A stretch of DNA of 64,000 nt from Diphasiastrum complanatum (taxonomy: Eukaryota; Streptophyta; Lycopodiopsida; Lycopodiales; Lycopodiaceae): assembly GCA_029204225.1 (NCBI GenBank), contig CM055101.1, positions 31,274,519 through 31,338,518 of the forward strand, read 5' to 3'. Shown one piece after another: positions 42,262 to 54,230 of the stretch (the first letter of the stretch is position 1; each line of letters starts with the position of its first letter). The notes beneath the pieces were generated by a model that saw only the letters and a list, made by a program, of their open reading frames with translations, was not told the DNA's origin and searched no databases. Both the position numbers and the translations under genes were made by a program.

Positions 42262-42273
42262 TGGTAATAGAGC
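42262..42273 (+). promoter_or_regulatory. Copia primer-binding site
   Basis: TGGTAATAGAGC next to the LTR; two mismatches from the usual TGGTATCAGAGC (initiator Met tRNA). Confidence 0.75.
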
Positions 42274-42986
42274 CTACCTAAGTTTTACAAGCAAATCTAA
42301 TCAAAAAGTTTGCAAATTTGATCAAATTTCAAGCTAGGAATTGTCTAGATTTTACTTTCTAGCTAGTTTGCAGTTTTCTGGTGATCAGATACTGTACGAA
42401 ATTTCAGGTGCTAGCACGTGTGAAATCCGCCCATTTTCAGTTTGGTGGTTCTCTCTCACCTTAGATCCAAATTTCAGGCAAATTAGCCCACTAGAAAGCT
42501 AAAAATGTGTAGAATCTGATGCAATTTGAATCATGACAGTTGGATAAGCCAATCAGAAGTTTTAAACTTTTGAAGAGTCGTAGGTAGGGCGCCTAGACCT
42601 GTGGAAAATCGTTTGTACATGTCATTTATTGTTTGAATGATCACAAAAATCATCCAGAAGCTACACAATCTCATCTATATGTGATTTAGACAAAATTTAC
42701 AGGTTCTAGGCAAATCGTTTCATACAAATAGATTGTATTTGAGTCAATTTGACATTTTTAAAGTATTTCACACGTGTGAAATTCAGAGAACCATAACTTT
42801 TGCCATTCTTCATCTTTTTTGATGATTCAAATCTTGTTTTAGAGAGATTGTCAAGCTAGTGAGATCTATCACAGTTTTTTTTTTGCTTTGTCTTACATAG
42901 GATTTGGTTTTGTACCCTTGATTGGTTCCTATAGTGAGAAGATAAGCAATTCTTTCATCCATCTTTTTTGATTTCCATCATTCTTT

Positions 42987-44060
42987 ATGACTTCAATGGA
43001 TTTCTTTCTATTAGAAGCAAGTGAAAGATTGTCAACCTCCAATTACTCAATTAGGAAGGTTAGAATGGAATCTGTCTTAATACTACAGGATGTGGTGGAT
43101 ATTGTACTTGGCATTGAAGAAGAACCACAAATTTCTCAAGAAATTCCAAAGTACAAAAAGAGAGCTAAGATGGCTCTACATTATATTAAGATGAATGTCT
43201 CAAATGGCATTTTAAGAGAAATTGGTGCCAAAGATGCTTGGGATACTCTCAAGTCCATCTATGAGGCAAAGAATACTTCTAGACTTCTAACACTAAGAAA
43301 CCAAAATTTTCAAAGTGTACAAAGAAGTGATGAATGTGCTTCAGCTTATGTAATGAGAGTTAAAGACCTCCATAGACAATTGTCATGCATAGGAGACTCC
43401 ATCAACCAGAATGAACTTGTTCAAGTCATACTTAATGGGTTAAAGGAGGAATATGACAACCTTGTTCAGAGTTATGCCATTAAGGAGGAGCTACCAAGTT
43501 TGGAAGCACTCCAAAGTGTGCTCATTTATGAAGAATCAAGACAAGAGTATAAACTCTTGAAAATGGAGAGACTGTCTCTCAACATTGATGGTAAAGCTCT
43601 CTTTACCAAAGACAAGCACAAGACAAGAAGTAAGAATCAACACCAATCCTCTTCAAGCAAGAACAATCTTATTTCCAAGGAGAAAGGAGAAGAGGATGAG
43701 TCCTCTCAAGCTTCCACATCCAAGAAGAAGAAGAAAAACATCAAGTGTTTCTTTTGTGGCAAGAAGGGGCATTATGCCACCAATTGCTTCAAGAAGAAGA
43801 GTCAATTCAAGCAAGCCAACATTTCTAATGAAGAGAAGGAAGATGCTCATGCAAGTGATGGAGAGGGATCTCTTATGGTCTCGAGTTTTTCTTCATCACC
43901 TTTCAAGAAGGATGGTTCATGGTATATCAACAGTGGAGCTTCTTCACATATGTGTAGCTCCAAGCATTCTTTTTCATCTATGTCACGTGAGTGTGCTATT
44001 GAAGGCATAGGGACCATTCCCTTAAAAACTTTCATCATCAAAAGTTCTTTCTCTGTCTAA
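42987..44060 (+). pseudogene. Copia gag and protease, 357 codons
   Basis: Open frame with UBN2-type gag (AKDAWDTLKSIYEAKN; SRLLTLRNQNFQSVQ), intact zinc knuckle CFFCGKKGHYATNC, and protease motif WYINSGASSHM, in which the catalytic Asp of DSGA is replaced by Asn. The frame then ends early at FIIKSSFSV through a frameshift, so no gag-pol polyprotein can be made. Confidence 0.9.
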
Positions 44061-44748
44061 AGTACTTTTTGTTCCTAAGTTAACAAAAAATCTTATAAGT
44101 GTTGGGCAATTGTTTGATAGTGTACTAGATGTGAATTTCAATGTTGATACATGTGCAATCAAGAAGCATGATGAGATCCTTGCATTTGGGTCTAGATATG
44201 GTGGAATCTACAAGCTTGATCCAAAAGAGTATGCTAACTCTTGTGATAGTGCTTTTGCTTCTCATATGTCTTTGGAGAAACTATGGCATAGAAGGTTGGG
44301 GCATCCTAACTATAATTCTATGGTGTCAATGGTCAAGAAAGCCAAAGCTATTGGCTTGCCTAATCTTATCTCCAAGAATTTCAAGCCATGTGAGGCTTGT
44401 GCCATATCTAAGTCTCATAAGAAGCCTTTTTTAAAGTCATCTATCAAGACTACACATCCATTGGAGCTCATACACTCGAATGTGCACTTCTCATCTTCAA
44501 AGAGCAAGGGTGGTGCTACTTGCTTTGTAACTTTCATTGATGATTTCACTAGATTTACTTCGGTATATCTTCTAGCTTCAAAGTCTATGGTATTTGACTA
44601 TTTCCTAAAGTTCAAAGCTCTAGTTAAAAAACAATTTTCATACAAAATCAAAATTCTTAGAAGTGATGGAGGTGGTGAGTACACTTCCAATAAATTTCAT
44701 GATTATTGTGAGCTTGAAGGCATCCTTGCCAAAAGTCTTTTGGGGTGA
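44061..44748 (+). pseudogene. Copia pre-integrase and integrase
   Basis: VGQLFDSVLDVNFN, then LWHRRLGHPNYNSM and CEACAISKSHKKPF (zinc site), LIHSNVHFS in which the catalytic Asp reads Asn, [11 protein letters not shown], and RSDGGGEYTSNKFHDYC. The part with the QQNGVVERKNR motif is deleted between LEGI (about 44717) and PKVFWGEAI (about 44727). Confidence 0.9.
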
Positions 44749-45120
44749 GGCCATCAATTGTTCAAACTATCTTTGCAATCAACTCCCTCATGTTGCACTT
44801 GGAGGAAAGTCACCATATGAAGCACTCTATTTGAAGAAACCTAAGGTTGAACACCTTAGAGTATTTGGATGCATTTGCTTTGTCCATATTCCCTTGGCAC
44901 AAGCTCTTCCAAACAATCCTATTTTTCATGCAAGAAGCAAGCATATAGAAGTGGCACACCATTTTATAAGGGAAAGCTCATTGAAGGTGAAATTAACTTG
45001 GAACATGTCGACACATCTTCATGTATTGCTGATCTTCTCACAAAGCCACTTTGCAAAAGTGACTTCTCAAAGCATAGATCTAATCTTGGTCTTATCTCAA
45101 GATTAATGCTTGATCCACAT
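44727..45120 (+). pseudogene. Copia integrase end fused to RNase H end
   Basis: PKVFWGEAINCSNYLCNQLP and VFGCICFVHIP lead within about 30 bp into NPIFHARSKHIEVAHHF and, in another frame, CIADLLTKPLCKSDF. The whole reverse transcriptase and most of RNase H are absent. Confidence 0.88.
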
Positions 45121-45130
45121 TAGATACATT

Positions 45131-45202
45131 TTTAGGAGGAGTGTCAAAATATTGAAAAATCTATCTAATGTTGTGAGTAGGAGTCCTAAAAATGCCAAAG
45201 AT
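45131..45202 (+). repeat. Polypurine tract and truncated 3' LTR
   Basis: TTTAGGAGGAG (45131-45141), then 61 bp matching the 5' LTR start with two differences, then unrelated sequence. Confidence 0.85.
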
Positions 45203-47155
45203 CGAGCGTGGTACTCTTTGAGATCATGTTGGGAGTCGACAGGTGGATCAACCGAGAATGCTTGTTGCAGCAAATGCAGTAGCAGGGAATCCTCGGTGCA
45301 TGAAACTAAGAAAGACTTCGACATCTCAAAGTCTTTCCTACTTGATTGATCACAGCTTTGAAGTTGCTGGATCGACTAAGTCAATTCCCTAGCATGCACA
45401 TGTACCTTGATTACAGATTTAGCTTTGGAAATCAAGACATGACCTCATGTTTGATCAAGTTTTTTATTTGTAATGTATAAAAAATATAGATAGATACCCT
45501 TTGGTGAACTGAACTAAAAGTGGGCCCAATGTTTGCATATGTATAAGAAAGATGTTGGTGAGATGACAATAAATGCTCTATGTATACACAAATCAAAAAC
45601 TTTATTAGTGGTTCTTGATCAAACTCACTACACTAACAAAGATTTGAGTCAAGATAAAAACCAAGGACAATAATTAGAGGATGTCAGCTTGTGTTTTCTA
45701 GCAATTCTAGTCCATGGGCAAACTATCTCACTAATAGTGATGGTTACATGCCATGTCATCCCATCGACCAAAACAATATCTACTTTAAAAATATTTTCTA
45801 TGTAATTCAACGATATGATAAAAACTATTTGATATTTTTCTTAAATGACTTTGTCAAGCTCCATAGTGGGGCCATTGACGCCATGCAAACAATGAGACTA
45901 CAATTTTGAAAAGAAGAAGAAAACCAATGCCTTTGTAGTTCTGGATGTTAAAAAACATTACAAGGAATTATGAATGTATAGTAATAATAAATGATTTTTT
46001 GGTTTTTAATTTTTTCTTGAGGGCTTTTTTTTTATCAATATGCAACCAAGGGGATTGATCATGTTACAAAACCATTGAGTGCTAGTTTTGAGTTGATTGG
46101 CCAAAGCACACTATTCACCTAGCTATCACAATTCATTGACCCTTAACTATAGTTGCACCTATATGTGTAATGCACTAACCTTTCTTGCTATCTTATGTTA
46201 CAAAATTGAAGTACACAATATCTGCATCAAGTTTCTTGCATTAAGGACCTCTTTATTGTGTAGTATTGAAAGAATAAAAAAAAACATACGAGGAGCTAAT
46301 AATAGCTCAAATAAACATAAACATCTCAAGAATGCAAGGGAATCTAACAATAATCAAAACTTTAAAAATGGAATTCTTTAAATGGTTGGACCTTTTTAAT
46401 TCAGCTTGTGCCATAAAGAGAGTGGCATACTTGCATTGACATAGAGGATCGTTCTTCAACAAGGTTTCTTGCAGCTTTATTTTCAATTCACTTTTAGCAT
46501 CTCTTGTCTTTTTTTCTTGCAGTGTGCACATTTAAACTTCTTTATGAAGTTTCCATGCTTATTCTTGGCAATTGATGGCTTCTAGACCTTTTGAGCAATC
46601 ACACCCTCTATGTGTAGATTTAAGCCATGCATATATATACATGCCACCAATGCCCAACAATTACCTGGACCTCACTTGGTGAGGCTCTCACGACACCTGA
46701 AAATGAATCTACTTCATGAGCCTAGTGGACTTTTCTCAAAAACCTACGCTTGATGAGATATGAAGTAACTTGTTTAATATACGGAAGACGAGGAATGTTT
46801 CGGTCATGGGGATGAGGCAAAAGTGTCAGGTGGACATCGTCTAGCCAGTGTAAAAATAAGTAGAAACTAGCTACTAGTTTGTTGCCAATTAGCACTGTTA
46901 TGAATGGTCGAGTTTCACACACCATCCAGGCCCTTTAAGTTCAGACTCTATTGTTTACTTTCCAAGTCTTGAGATTTGGCAATTTTAGTCCTACAACAAA
47001 GAGACATGTCAACATTACAAACACGAGTGTCAACCAATTTTGATCCTAACAATAGTTGACTCAGAGGAAGCTACTACATCAAATGCAAAAAATGAAGACC
47101 AACCTATGCTAATAAGATCCACAAGGTAGACGCATCCCTGCATCTAATATTCTTG
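45203..47155. other. Intergenic, nothing recognised
   Basis: A/T-rich sequence with short frames only. I see no coding, RNA or repeat signature. Confidence 0.5.
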
Positions 47156-47159
47156 CTAC

Positions 47160-48410
47160 AGAGAGCAAGTCTTGTTGCAGAGTAGGCGCAAATAGAACAT
47201 CTTCAAGTCGTCAGCTCTGCCATTGGTGTTGAGCCATAGTAAACCAATACCGTTCACTTGATTTCTAGATCCATGTCCAAGAACTATGAATCTTGAGGGA
47301 TCTGCACTTCTGAAATCAGACATGATTCGTCTTGATGTCACGAAGTGTGAGGTGGCTCCTAAGTCTAGGATCACCTCATGTGTATCAGATGTTGATGCTG
47401 CACACATGTCTTCACAGATATAGGCGATCGAACAATTTATGTTTGTTCTTTCACCCATCTTTGAGCTCTCGGGCTCCTCGACATAGGATGAACTATTGTT
47501 GTTCTCCTGTCTGTTCTGTGCTGACTTGTTTCTCGGGTTCAATGGCGGCAATCCATGGCTGCGTGAGCCTTCTTGTGGCAATGGATATACTCAATCTTGG
47601 GCTGAGCCAACAGGTATTTATTGTATGCCCGTCTCTTCTGTATTTCATGCAATTCTTCTTGTCTGCACCTTGTTGTTTCGACCTCCATTTGGTCTTCCAG
47701 TTGCCTTTGTTGGTCCTCTCTGCTTGCTGATCACGATCCTGCTGATTGGACTCCCTCTTAGGCTTAAATTGTTTCTTTGATTTTTCTTTGTTGCCATAGA
47801 GGGTCTGGTCAACCATATTTGTGATCAAGATGTTCTCTGGCCTCGACTTCCTCTCGAATCTTGACAATCGCCTTTTCGAGGTTCATGGTAGGATCTTTTG
47901 CAAGCAAGGTCCTCGTTGTCTGGAATGATCTGGGTAAGGCTCTCAATAGGTACGTGAGCTGCTTCTCAGCTGACACTGCATTCTCTGCTCCAGAGTTATG
48001 TAGTGATAGGAATAGATCCTTCATCTTTCTTACTAAAGAAGTGAGGTCTTTTCCATCCCACTACTTGCCAGCTGATCTTCCAACATCATGATTTGACTTC
48101 TTGATTTCGTCTGAAATCTGGTGAGCAATGCATCCCACATCTCCTTAGCTTTGGAGAGTGTAGCCAGGTCAAGTGTGAGAATATCTTTGATGGAAGATGA
48201 TAGCAAGGCTACTTCCTTGTTGTTTTTCTCCCTCCACTCGCATAGCTACTTGCCTGTTGTTGTAGGTATTTCTTTTGTGCCATGCACCCAGGGGAATAAT
48301 CCTTCGCCCTTGAGTATCAAAGATGTCTTAAATTTGCAGGCTAGAAAGTTAGATCCTGAAGAATCAAGTATTGTGCAGATCTTGCTCTACATGTTGTTGA
48401 TTGAAGCCAT
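47160..48410 (-). pseudogene. Copia gag and protease remnant, minus strand
   Basis: Start near 48410 (MASINNM). Then TLDLATLSKAKEMWDALLTR, LLRALPRSFQTTRTLL, a basic linker, knuckle NCMKYRRDGHTINTCW in which the second Cys reads Tyr, and protease VILDLGATSHFVTSRR (DSGA to DLGA). Split over three frames with stops. It ends near 47160 without an integrase. Confidence 0.82.
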
Positions 48411-48719
48411 TTCTTCTTGGAGTCTGTTCCCTTGTTGATGGTTGTTTGTTTGAATGTTTGGCCACCTGGAGCTGCTAAGTATTGTTGGAAAAAAGGGGCA
48501 ATTAATATAGGATTGTCAAATCCTTAAATTCAACAACAAGAAGTGAAATCAACATTAGCATATTTTGTAGTAACAAACAAACGTATGAAAACTTCTCAGT
48601 TGAATGACAAAGGCAAAGATGAAAAAACATTCATGGAAAAGACTGAAGATAATAAATCTCTAAGTCTAAAATGAGTTTTGGCCTCATACTGAGAATTTAT
48701 TAAAATATGACTAAACTTG

Positions 48720-48890
48720 TTGAAATCTCTCACAAGAACTGTAGGTTCAACTTGGTCTATGTGAATATCTTTTAGAATCCTTCGTAACTAGACTGCTTTG
48801 CAAGTCGCTGATGTAGTAGCCCTATACTTTGCCTCTGTAGAAGATAAAGCAATTGTTGGTCACTTTTTACTACTCCAAGATATGGCTCAT
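48720..48890 (-). pseudogene. Copia RNase H fragment, minus strand
   Basis: Frame reads ISWSSKK-stop-PTIALSSTEAKYRA and RRILKDIHIDQVEPTVLVRD, the conserved copia RNase H core. It lies upstream (in minus order) of the gag remnant, so the two are separate elements. Confidence 0.8.
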
Positions 48891-48898
48891 GTTCCAAG

Positions 48899-49012
48899 CT
48901 AGATCTAGAGAGATCTAGCTAGATCAAGCAAAATCCATCAAGATCCAATAAGATTTGATAAGGTCCGGATAGACCAGACAAGATCTAACAAGATCCAAGT
49001 AGGATCAGAAGG
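48899..49012 (+). repeat. Degenerate AGATC-rich short tandem repeat
   Basis: About ten imperfect units of 10-12 bp centred on aagatccaa or agatctag, for example agatctaacaagatccaagt. It may be an LTR-internal minisatellite. Confidence 0.6.
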
Positions 49013-52000
49013 GTAGCAGATCACCATCGAATACCACTTAGCATCAAAAATGAAGATTTGAAGTGAAGATCTCGAGAAAAAGTACCAAAAATAGGGATGA
49101 AAATCACTTAAACTGATGGAACAGCAACCAAAACTTCATAAGAACTCTCAAAGAAGCATCTGTATTCAAAGCTATACTATCCTTAGAACTTGAAAAAGAT
49201 GAATTGTATGTAGTCTTTGATTGCTCTTTATTATCCTGGAAATTGACAGGTGTAAGAGAAGCTCCCTAAAATCCTGCTTACAAGACAATACACAATGGAA
49301 AACACACTATGGAGCAACCACCCAACCAAGTAGAAGCAACCAATCAACTCTAGAAGCTTCACCCCCAAGCCAAGGAACAAGAAGCATGAATGTAGAGTGA
49401 AATCCTGGCAATGAATCCATGATCATAATGAGGAGTAGGGCGAGTTTGGCCTCAATATATAAGCCAAAAGCATCTTGGGCACATAGCCATGCATAGCCCT
49501 AAGTTTTCTATACATAGATTCACCTAGAACAGAGTCCTATGCATGGACTACCTATTCATAGAATCGCTATTGATAACTCTACACATGCATACACTGTCTC
49601 ATACCTTGTCTAAACTCCATTTAGTGTGTTCTGGGCCTCACAAGGATATTAGTTACTTTTCGGTCACATCTAGTATGACGTGGCATAACTAACAGCCTGA
49701 TTTACTGGAGTGTCGTGTATCCAAGACTAGGAGTATACTGAATCCTACTTACTGGTCATGGACATAACATTCTTCGCTCCTTAAACTGTTTCTATCCTTA
49801 GAAACTCTCTAAACAGGAAATAATTATAGTTCTTTTAACTCTCAATAATAACCGAGAAAATCATTATCCTTAGTCTGACTTTCATATCAAACAAGTACTC
49901 AGAGATGAACCTATTTCAAATCGTTAATCTCTGTTTTGGAGTACAACTCAGGTTTGAAAAGTACACTAAGCGATAAATTTTCCATTTGGGTTACATTCAG
50001 CACAAGTTAGTAACATCACCTTCACGTAAAACACTTGCATGAAACACTGGGTGAAATAACCTAACTTAGGATACTAAAGTTAAAGAAATAATAAAATAAT
50101 TACAATTACAGTCTCAAATTATCCACAACTCTGACAGATAATTTATAAGCTTCCAAGTATAAATATCCTTAGAATCCAGATTCTAAGATATGATAATTCA
50201 TTCAATTAGAATCTCTAGGAGAATCATTAAGATATAGAATGATTAAAACTCAACTCTGAGTATCCCAAATACTCTTTTGAGTTAAATGCTCATGTTTCTA
50301 GCACCAAATGCAAGAAAATAGCATTTATTCATCTTAATAGATTTGTCTGTCTCCTAAGATAACTAGAGATCCAATAAAATGAAGAATTGTACTCAAGCAT
50401 CTGTAGACCATAAACTGTAGTAGAATGACACCCACTAGATAAATTAAATTCTCCACAAATAAAATACTTATCTTTGTGAAAATATCTGTGAGATCCATAG
50501 GTCCTCAAATATAACACTGGAGTAGAGAGATTCAAAAACACTGATTCGAATTCTTACTCAAATAGTAGATCAAGAATTAATCATCACTTTTAAGAATCAT
50601 TACAATTTCTTATAATCCTCTGACAATAATAAAGTATCTATTTATGATTCGTCAACCATAAATATTTAGATTCATATGATCCATCAATCATAATTTCCTG
50701 AAATCCAAATCATACTTAATCATTTACAGGATAGGGGAGTATATGTTCCACATAACTCAAGAAAAGTAAAAATCATTCCAAAATCTTTTCCAACAAAAAA
50801 ATACTGGATTTAGGAATACTTCCAAAACGTGATTCTTTGACTGAAGTGCAAGATTCAAGTTCTACAAACAACTGGTAATTAAAGACTGAATGCATACCAA
50901 AATGACAATAATTTTCAACTACAAAAACTTTAGATTACAATCCAGAATCACATCTAGATATCCAAAGTCCTGCTGAATATCGAATTCAGTTGTTACTCTT
51001 GGATTCATTATCCATTTGAGCTCTCTGGGATATAATCACTAATGAGCTGAGTTTATTCCTTGACTAAGGAATACTCTATCCCAAAAATACTGTATATCCA
51101 ATGCACACAATTTTAACTGATGAACCAAAATGATTCACTAATCATGCGTCTTACAAGCAATATAATTCAAAAACCATCAATTTTTGGTGAATTCACATCA
51201 CATTGATCATTTTACCAATTAACTTTATCCTGGAGTAACTACTCAAGTTAATTGCCAATGATTCAGAAATCTCAAATGTCTAGGTGAAGAATTCAATTAT
51301 ACTAGTATAACACCACATTTAGATCCTTACCCAAATCATTTATAAGTTAATCTATAAATCTTTCTTACAAAGATTTGTTAACTTTGCAAGTATTTGTCAA
51401 AACAATACTTGATCATATGTTCATGTTCACCGACTAGGTTAAGTGCACCAAATAACTCTAGTAACCAGGAATACACAGTAGATTCATACAAGATTAATCG
51501 TGCACATATGTGATAATCTCACTATGACCCAGTACATAAACACATTCTTACCTGGCAGATTCCTCCAGAACCCACATATGTTACTCACATATCTCACTGA
51601 GATCTTGTAACTCAGCTACAAAATATTTTCTGTTTCTCATGAGTAAATAACATATCCGAAAAATCTCTGAGACGAATAAAATTCTCTCTCAGCAGTTTTC
51701 CAATCCCACTTACCTCTAATTACATAATTTCTCCCACTGATTAACCCCTCTCTGATCCTAGTACTTAAACTAAGATTAGGTTGATCCAATATAGAACTCT
51801 CAGACTTAAATTTTGATCAAACTTACTTCTATTCCAATCAAAATAGAGTTAGTAACCTTTGACCTTTTATTGTACTACTTATAGATAATGATTCAAATTC
51901 CAAACTTGTTCTAGATTGTCCACACAATCCCTAGAGAATTTCTCTTATTTCTAAAAGTTCCAATTAGGTATCTTGCTCTGAATCTGTTCGAAATTACTTT

Positions 52001-52697
52001 CAAACCAAATCTCAATTCTATACCGTAGTTGGTTCTCTTCTGAAAACTATGCAACCAACAGATTCCCAAATAGAATTTTATCCCACCACTTCACCTCTCC
52101 TTTTAAGGAAATTATAAATTTCCATAAAAGTTAATTGGAAAGATGATATATGAAAATATCTAAATCCGAGAAAAGTCAGTAATAAGTGTTTCCACTAAAG
52201 GATTCATCCTATTACACACATGACTTCTCCTTCAAATATTTCCACTGTGAGTGATATGCAAACCAATTTACAAAATTACAACCATCTAATTGATCTGATA
52301 TTGCTGGAATTTGGTTCTTACTATCTATTTTGTGCCAAAAAACATGAAAAAGCAAGCAATTTTGACCAAAACATAGCCTAGAATAAAAAATCATTGGAGA
52401 GAACCAGCATGCATCGTTAATTTCATCATTAATGAACCCTAAAACGAAAGTACACTTGCTGGAAAATTCAAATCTACCAAAGATTTGATCTACACAAGAA
52501 AAAGCTCCCAAAAAGCATCACAAATTGGCTTTCAAGGACAATTCTCCATAAAACCACAAAGAATCCCCAAGAGTAATGGATCTTAGCAACATGCAAATTG
52601 AAACTGGGATAGTACACCCACTTGCAACCTTGCTATCCACCTTGGAAGAGAATTCCCATGGATCCAATCCAAAATTTAGACGGTCATGGACATAACA
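49013..52697 (-). mobile_element. ORF-free LTR-type region, probable large non-autonomous element
   Basis: The 16-mer ggtcatggacataaca occurs at 49754-49769 and 52682-52697; on the minus strand it starts TGTTATGTCC like an LTR. Next to the first copy, minus-strand gtttaaggagcgaagaa resembles a polypurine tract before a 3' LTR (49769 downward). The 2.9 kb between holds no frame over about 100 codons. The sequence next to the second copy does not match the first LTR, so the 5' LTR must be deleted or the match is fortuitous. Confidence 0.4.
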
Positions 52698-52699
52698 AC

Positions 52700-52975
52700 A
52701 AGCGTACTAGCTTGCTTTTTCAATTGCTTCTTGTTGTCTTTTTTTTCAAATAAAGAACACGTGAATCTGATATCAAATTAGAGGATAAGCCATTCATCCT
52801 TATCTCTTCCTATAATAACATAGAAGGTACTCTTGACAGAGTTAGACCTTGTTGTATAGAAATGATCAGTACCCAATTTTTGTAGGCCTTCATGAAAGCT
52901 TGATAGAAGATTTATAATTTTGTCAAAATCATCTATAATTGCACCTACTGTAGACATGTGTTCAAGTAGGTTGTT
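52700..52975 (-). pseudogene. Copia gag-like fragment, minus strand
   Basis: A frame with LLEHMSTVGAIIDDFDKIIN and FHEGLQKLG fits the helical part of copia gag, and a tgatatcaga motif nearby resembles a primer site. Weak. Confidence 0.4.
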
Positions 52976-53747
52976 GGAGGATTTGCGGATCCCAAGGCAA
53001 CCCTAACCCTAGTTAATAATAAAGAGGGATTTGGCACCCTGCGTGTGTAAGTCCAACTCGATGATCACATACTGATTTGATTAATTGGAAAGTTAATATA
53101 AGGACTTTAGGCCTTTTTGCGGGACTTTTATAGTCGGAGGGCTTAAATGTCAAATTAGTGAATAAAGTTGGGGTTCCAGCAAATTTCAATTTCAAATTGG
53201 TTCCCTCCAATTATTGAATGGGTTCCCACTCTTTTTTAAATTTGAATCGTTAGGGAGGTAGGAATTAGCCAATAGGACTTGGGGTGCCCATCTCCTCAAT
53301 TCCCTATATAAGTAACAATTTTGAATCATTGTACATGTTTTTCATCTTCATTTCAATACAAGCAGATTGGCTCTCTTATGAAATGGATTTGTGAATATCC
53401 TTGCTCTCTAACTCTATTCTTCCTTCTCTCATGCTTTTGTTGTATTTGTTAATTGTTAGATCCGAATGTTATAGGGATTGTATGTGAGAGAGGAAGTGAG
53501 AGAGGAAGCAAGTAACTATCTTATTGTGGATTGTAGTGTTAACTGATTTAGGGTTAATGGATGTTAGAGTTAATGCATAGTGTTAATGGATGTTAGAGCT
53601 AATTGTGGATCATCTAAGCATGATGGATTTGTTTTATGCTATTGCTCTCACGGGATCGAACCTCCGTGTGACGACTAACTTCATCTCCTTGATGCTTGTG
53701 TGCTTGGATCTTGGGTTGAGGATAGGATAGGAAATAAAGCCACTACA
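52972..53747 (+). repeat. 5' LTR of gypsy element
   Basis: About 776 bp, TGTTGGAGG to CACTACA. The start is uncertain by some bases because no partner LTR is present. A TATA box tatataa lies at 53305-53311. Confidence 0.65.
53305..53311 (+). promoter_or_regulatory. Probable LTR TATA box
   Basis: ccctatataagtaac within the gypsy LTR, a plausible core promoter for element transcription. Confidence 0.55.
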
Positions 53748-53751
53748 GTTT

Positions 53752-53768
53752 TGGCACCGTTGTCGGGG
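53752..53768 (+). promoter_or_regulatory. Gypsy primer-binding site
   Basis: TGGCACCGTTGTCGGGG four bases after the LTR end, close to the common plant gypsy TGGCGCCGTTGCCGGGG. Confidence 0.8.
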
Positions 53769-54230
53769 AGCTACGCAATTGAAGGGTGAAGGTTAATTCC
53801 CAACATATTTGCAAAAACATCAAAAAAACCGTCAGAAAATACCAAAAAACCATCAAAACCCTAAAAAATACAAAAAAAGAACCTTCGCCTGATTCACTGT
53901 GCATAGGTGTGATTCAGATCTATCTACCGTCAAGTCGACAAAGATTAATACAAAAAATAGAAGGCCAAAATGACTGTTCATCTAGTTGTTAGTAACCTTT
54001 TGTGGAAAATTTCCAACTTTCTGCTGAAATATCAGTTCTCTGAGAAGAACCTTTGCCAGAGTTTGTGTTAGTCCCACTTACTATTTTTTATAATCAATGA
54101 GTTGGGCGAAGGTTTCCCAAGATTCAGTTGTCATATTGTCATATTTTTGTTAGAAAAGCCTCTTTTTTGCAAAAATACTAGTATTACTCTCATATCCAAT
54201 CTCATAGTCTGATTGACGTAATTTGAAATT

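Larger units (their letters stand above)
41651..45202 (+). mobile_element. Ty1/copia element lacking reverse transcriptase
   Basis: 5' LTR 41651-42261, then primer site, gag, protease and integrase; then integrase joins directly to the RNase H C-terminus, polypurine tract and the first 61 bp of the 3' LTR, where similarity ends at 45202. It was inserted into the copia integrase fragment ending at 41642. The 3' LTR is truncated, so no target duplication can be tested. Confidence 0.9.

Noticed and set aside
47332-47780. Plus-strand frames of 132 and 94 codons
   Set aside because: They are antisense shadows of the copia gag/protease remnant on the minus strand.
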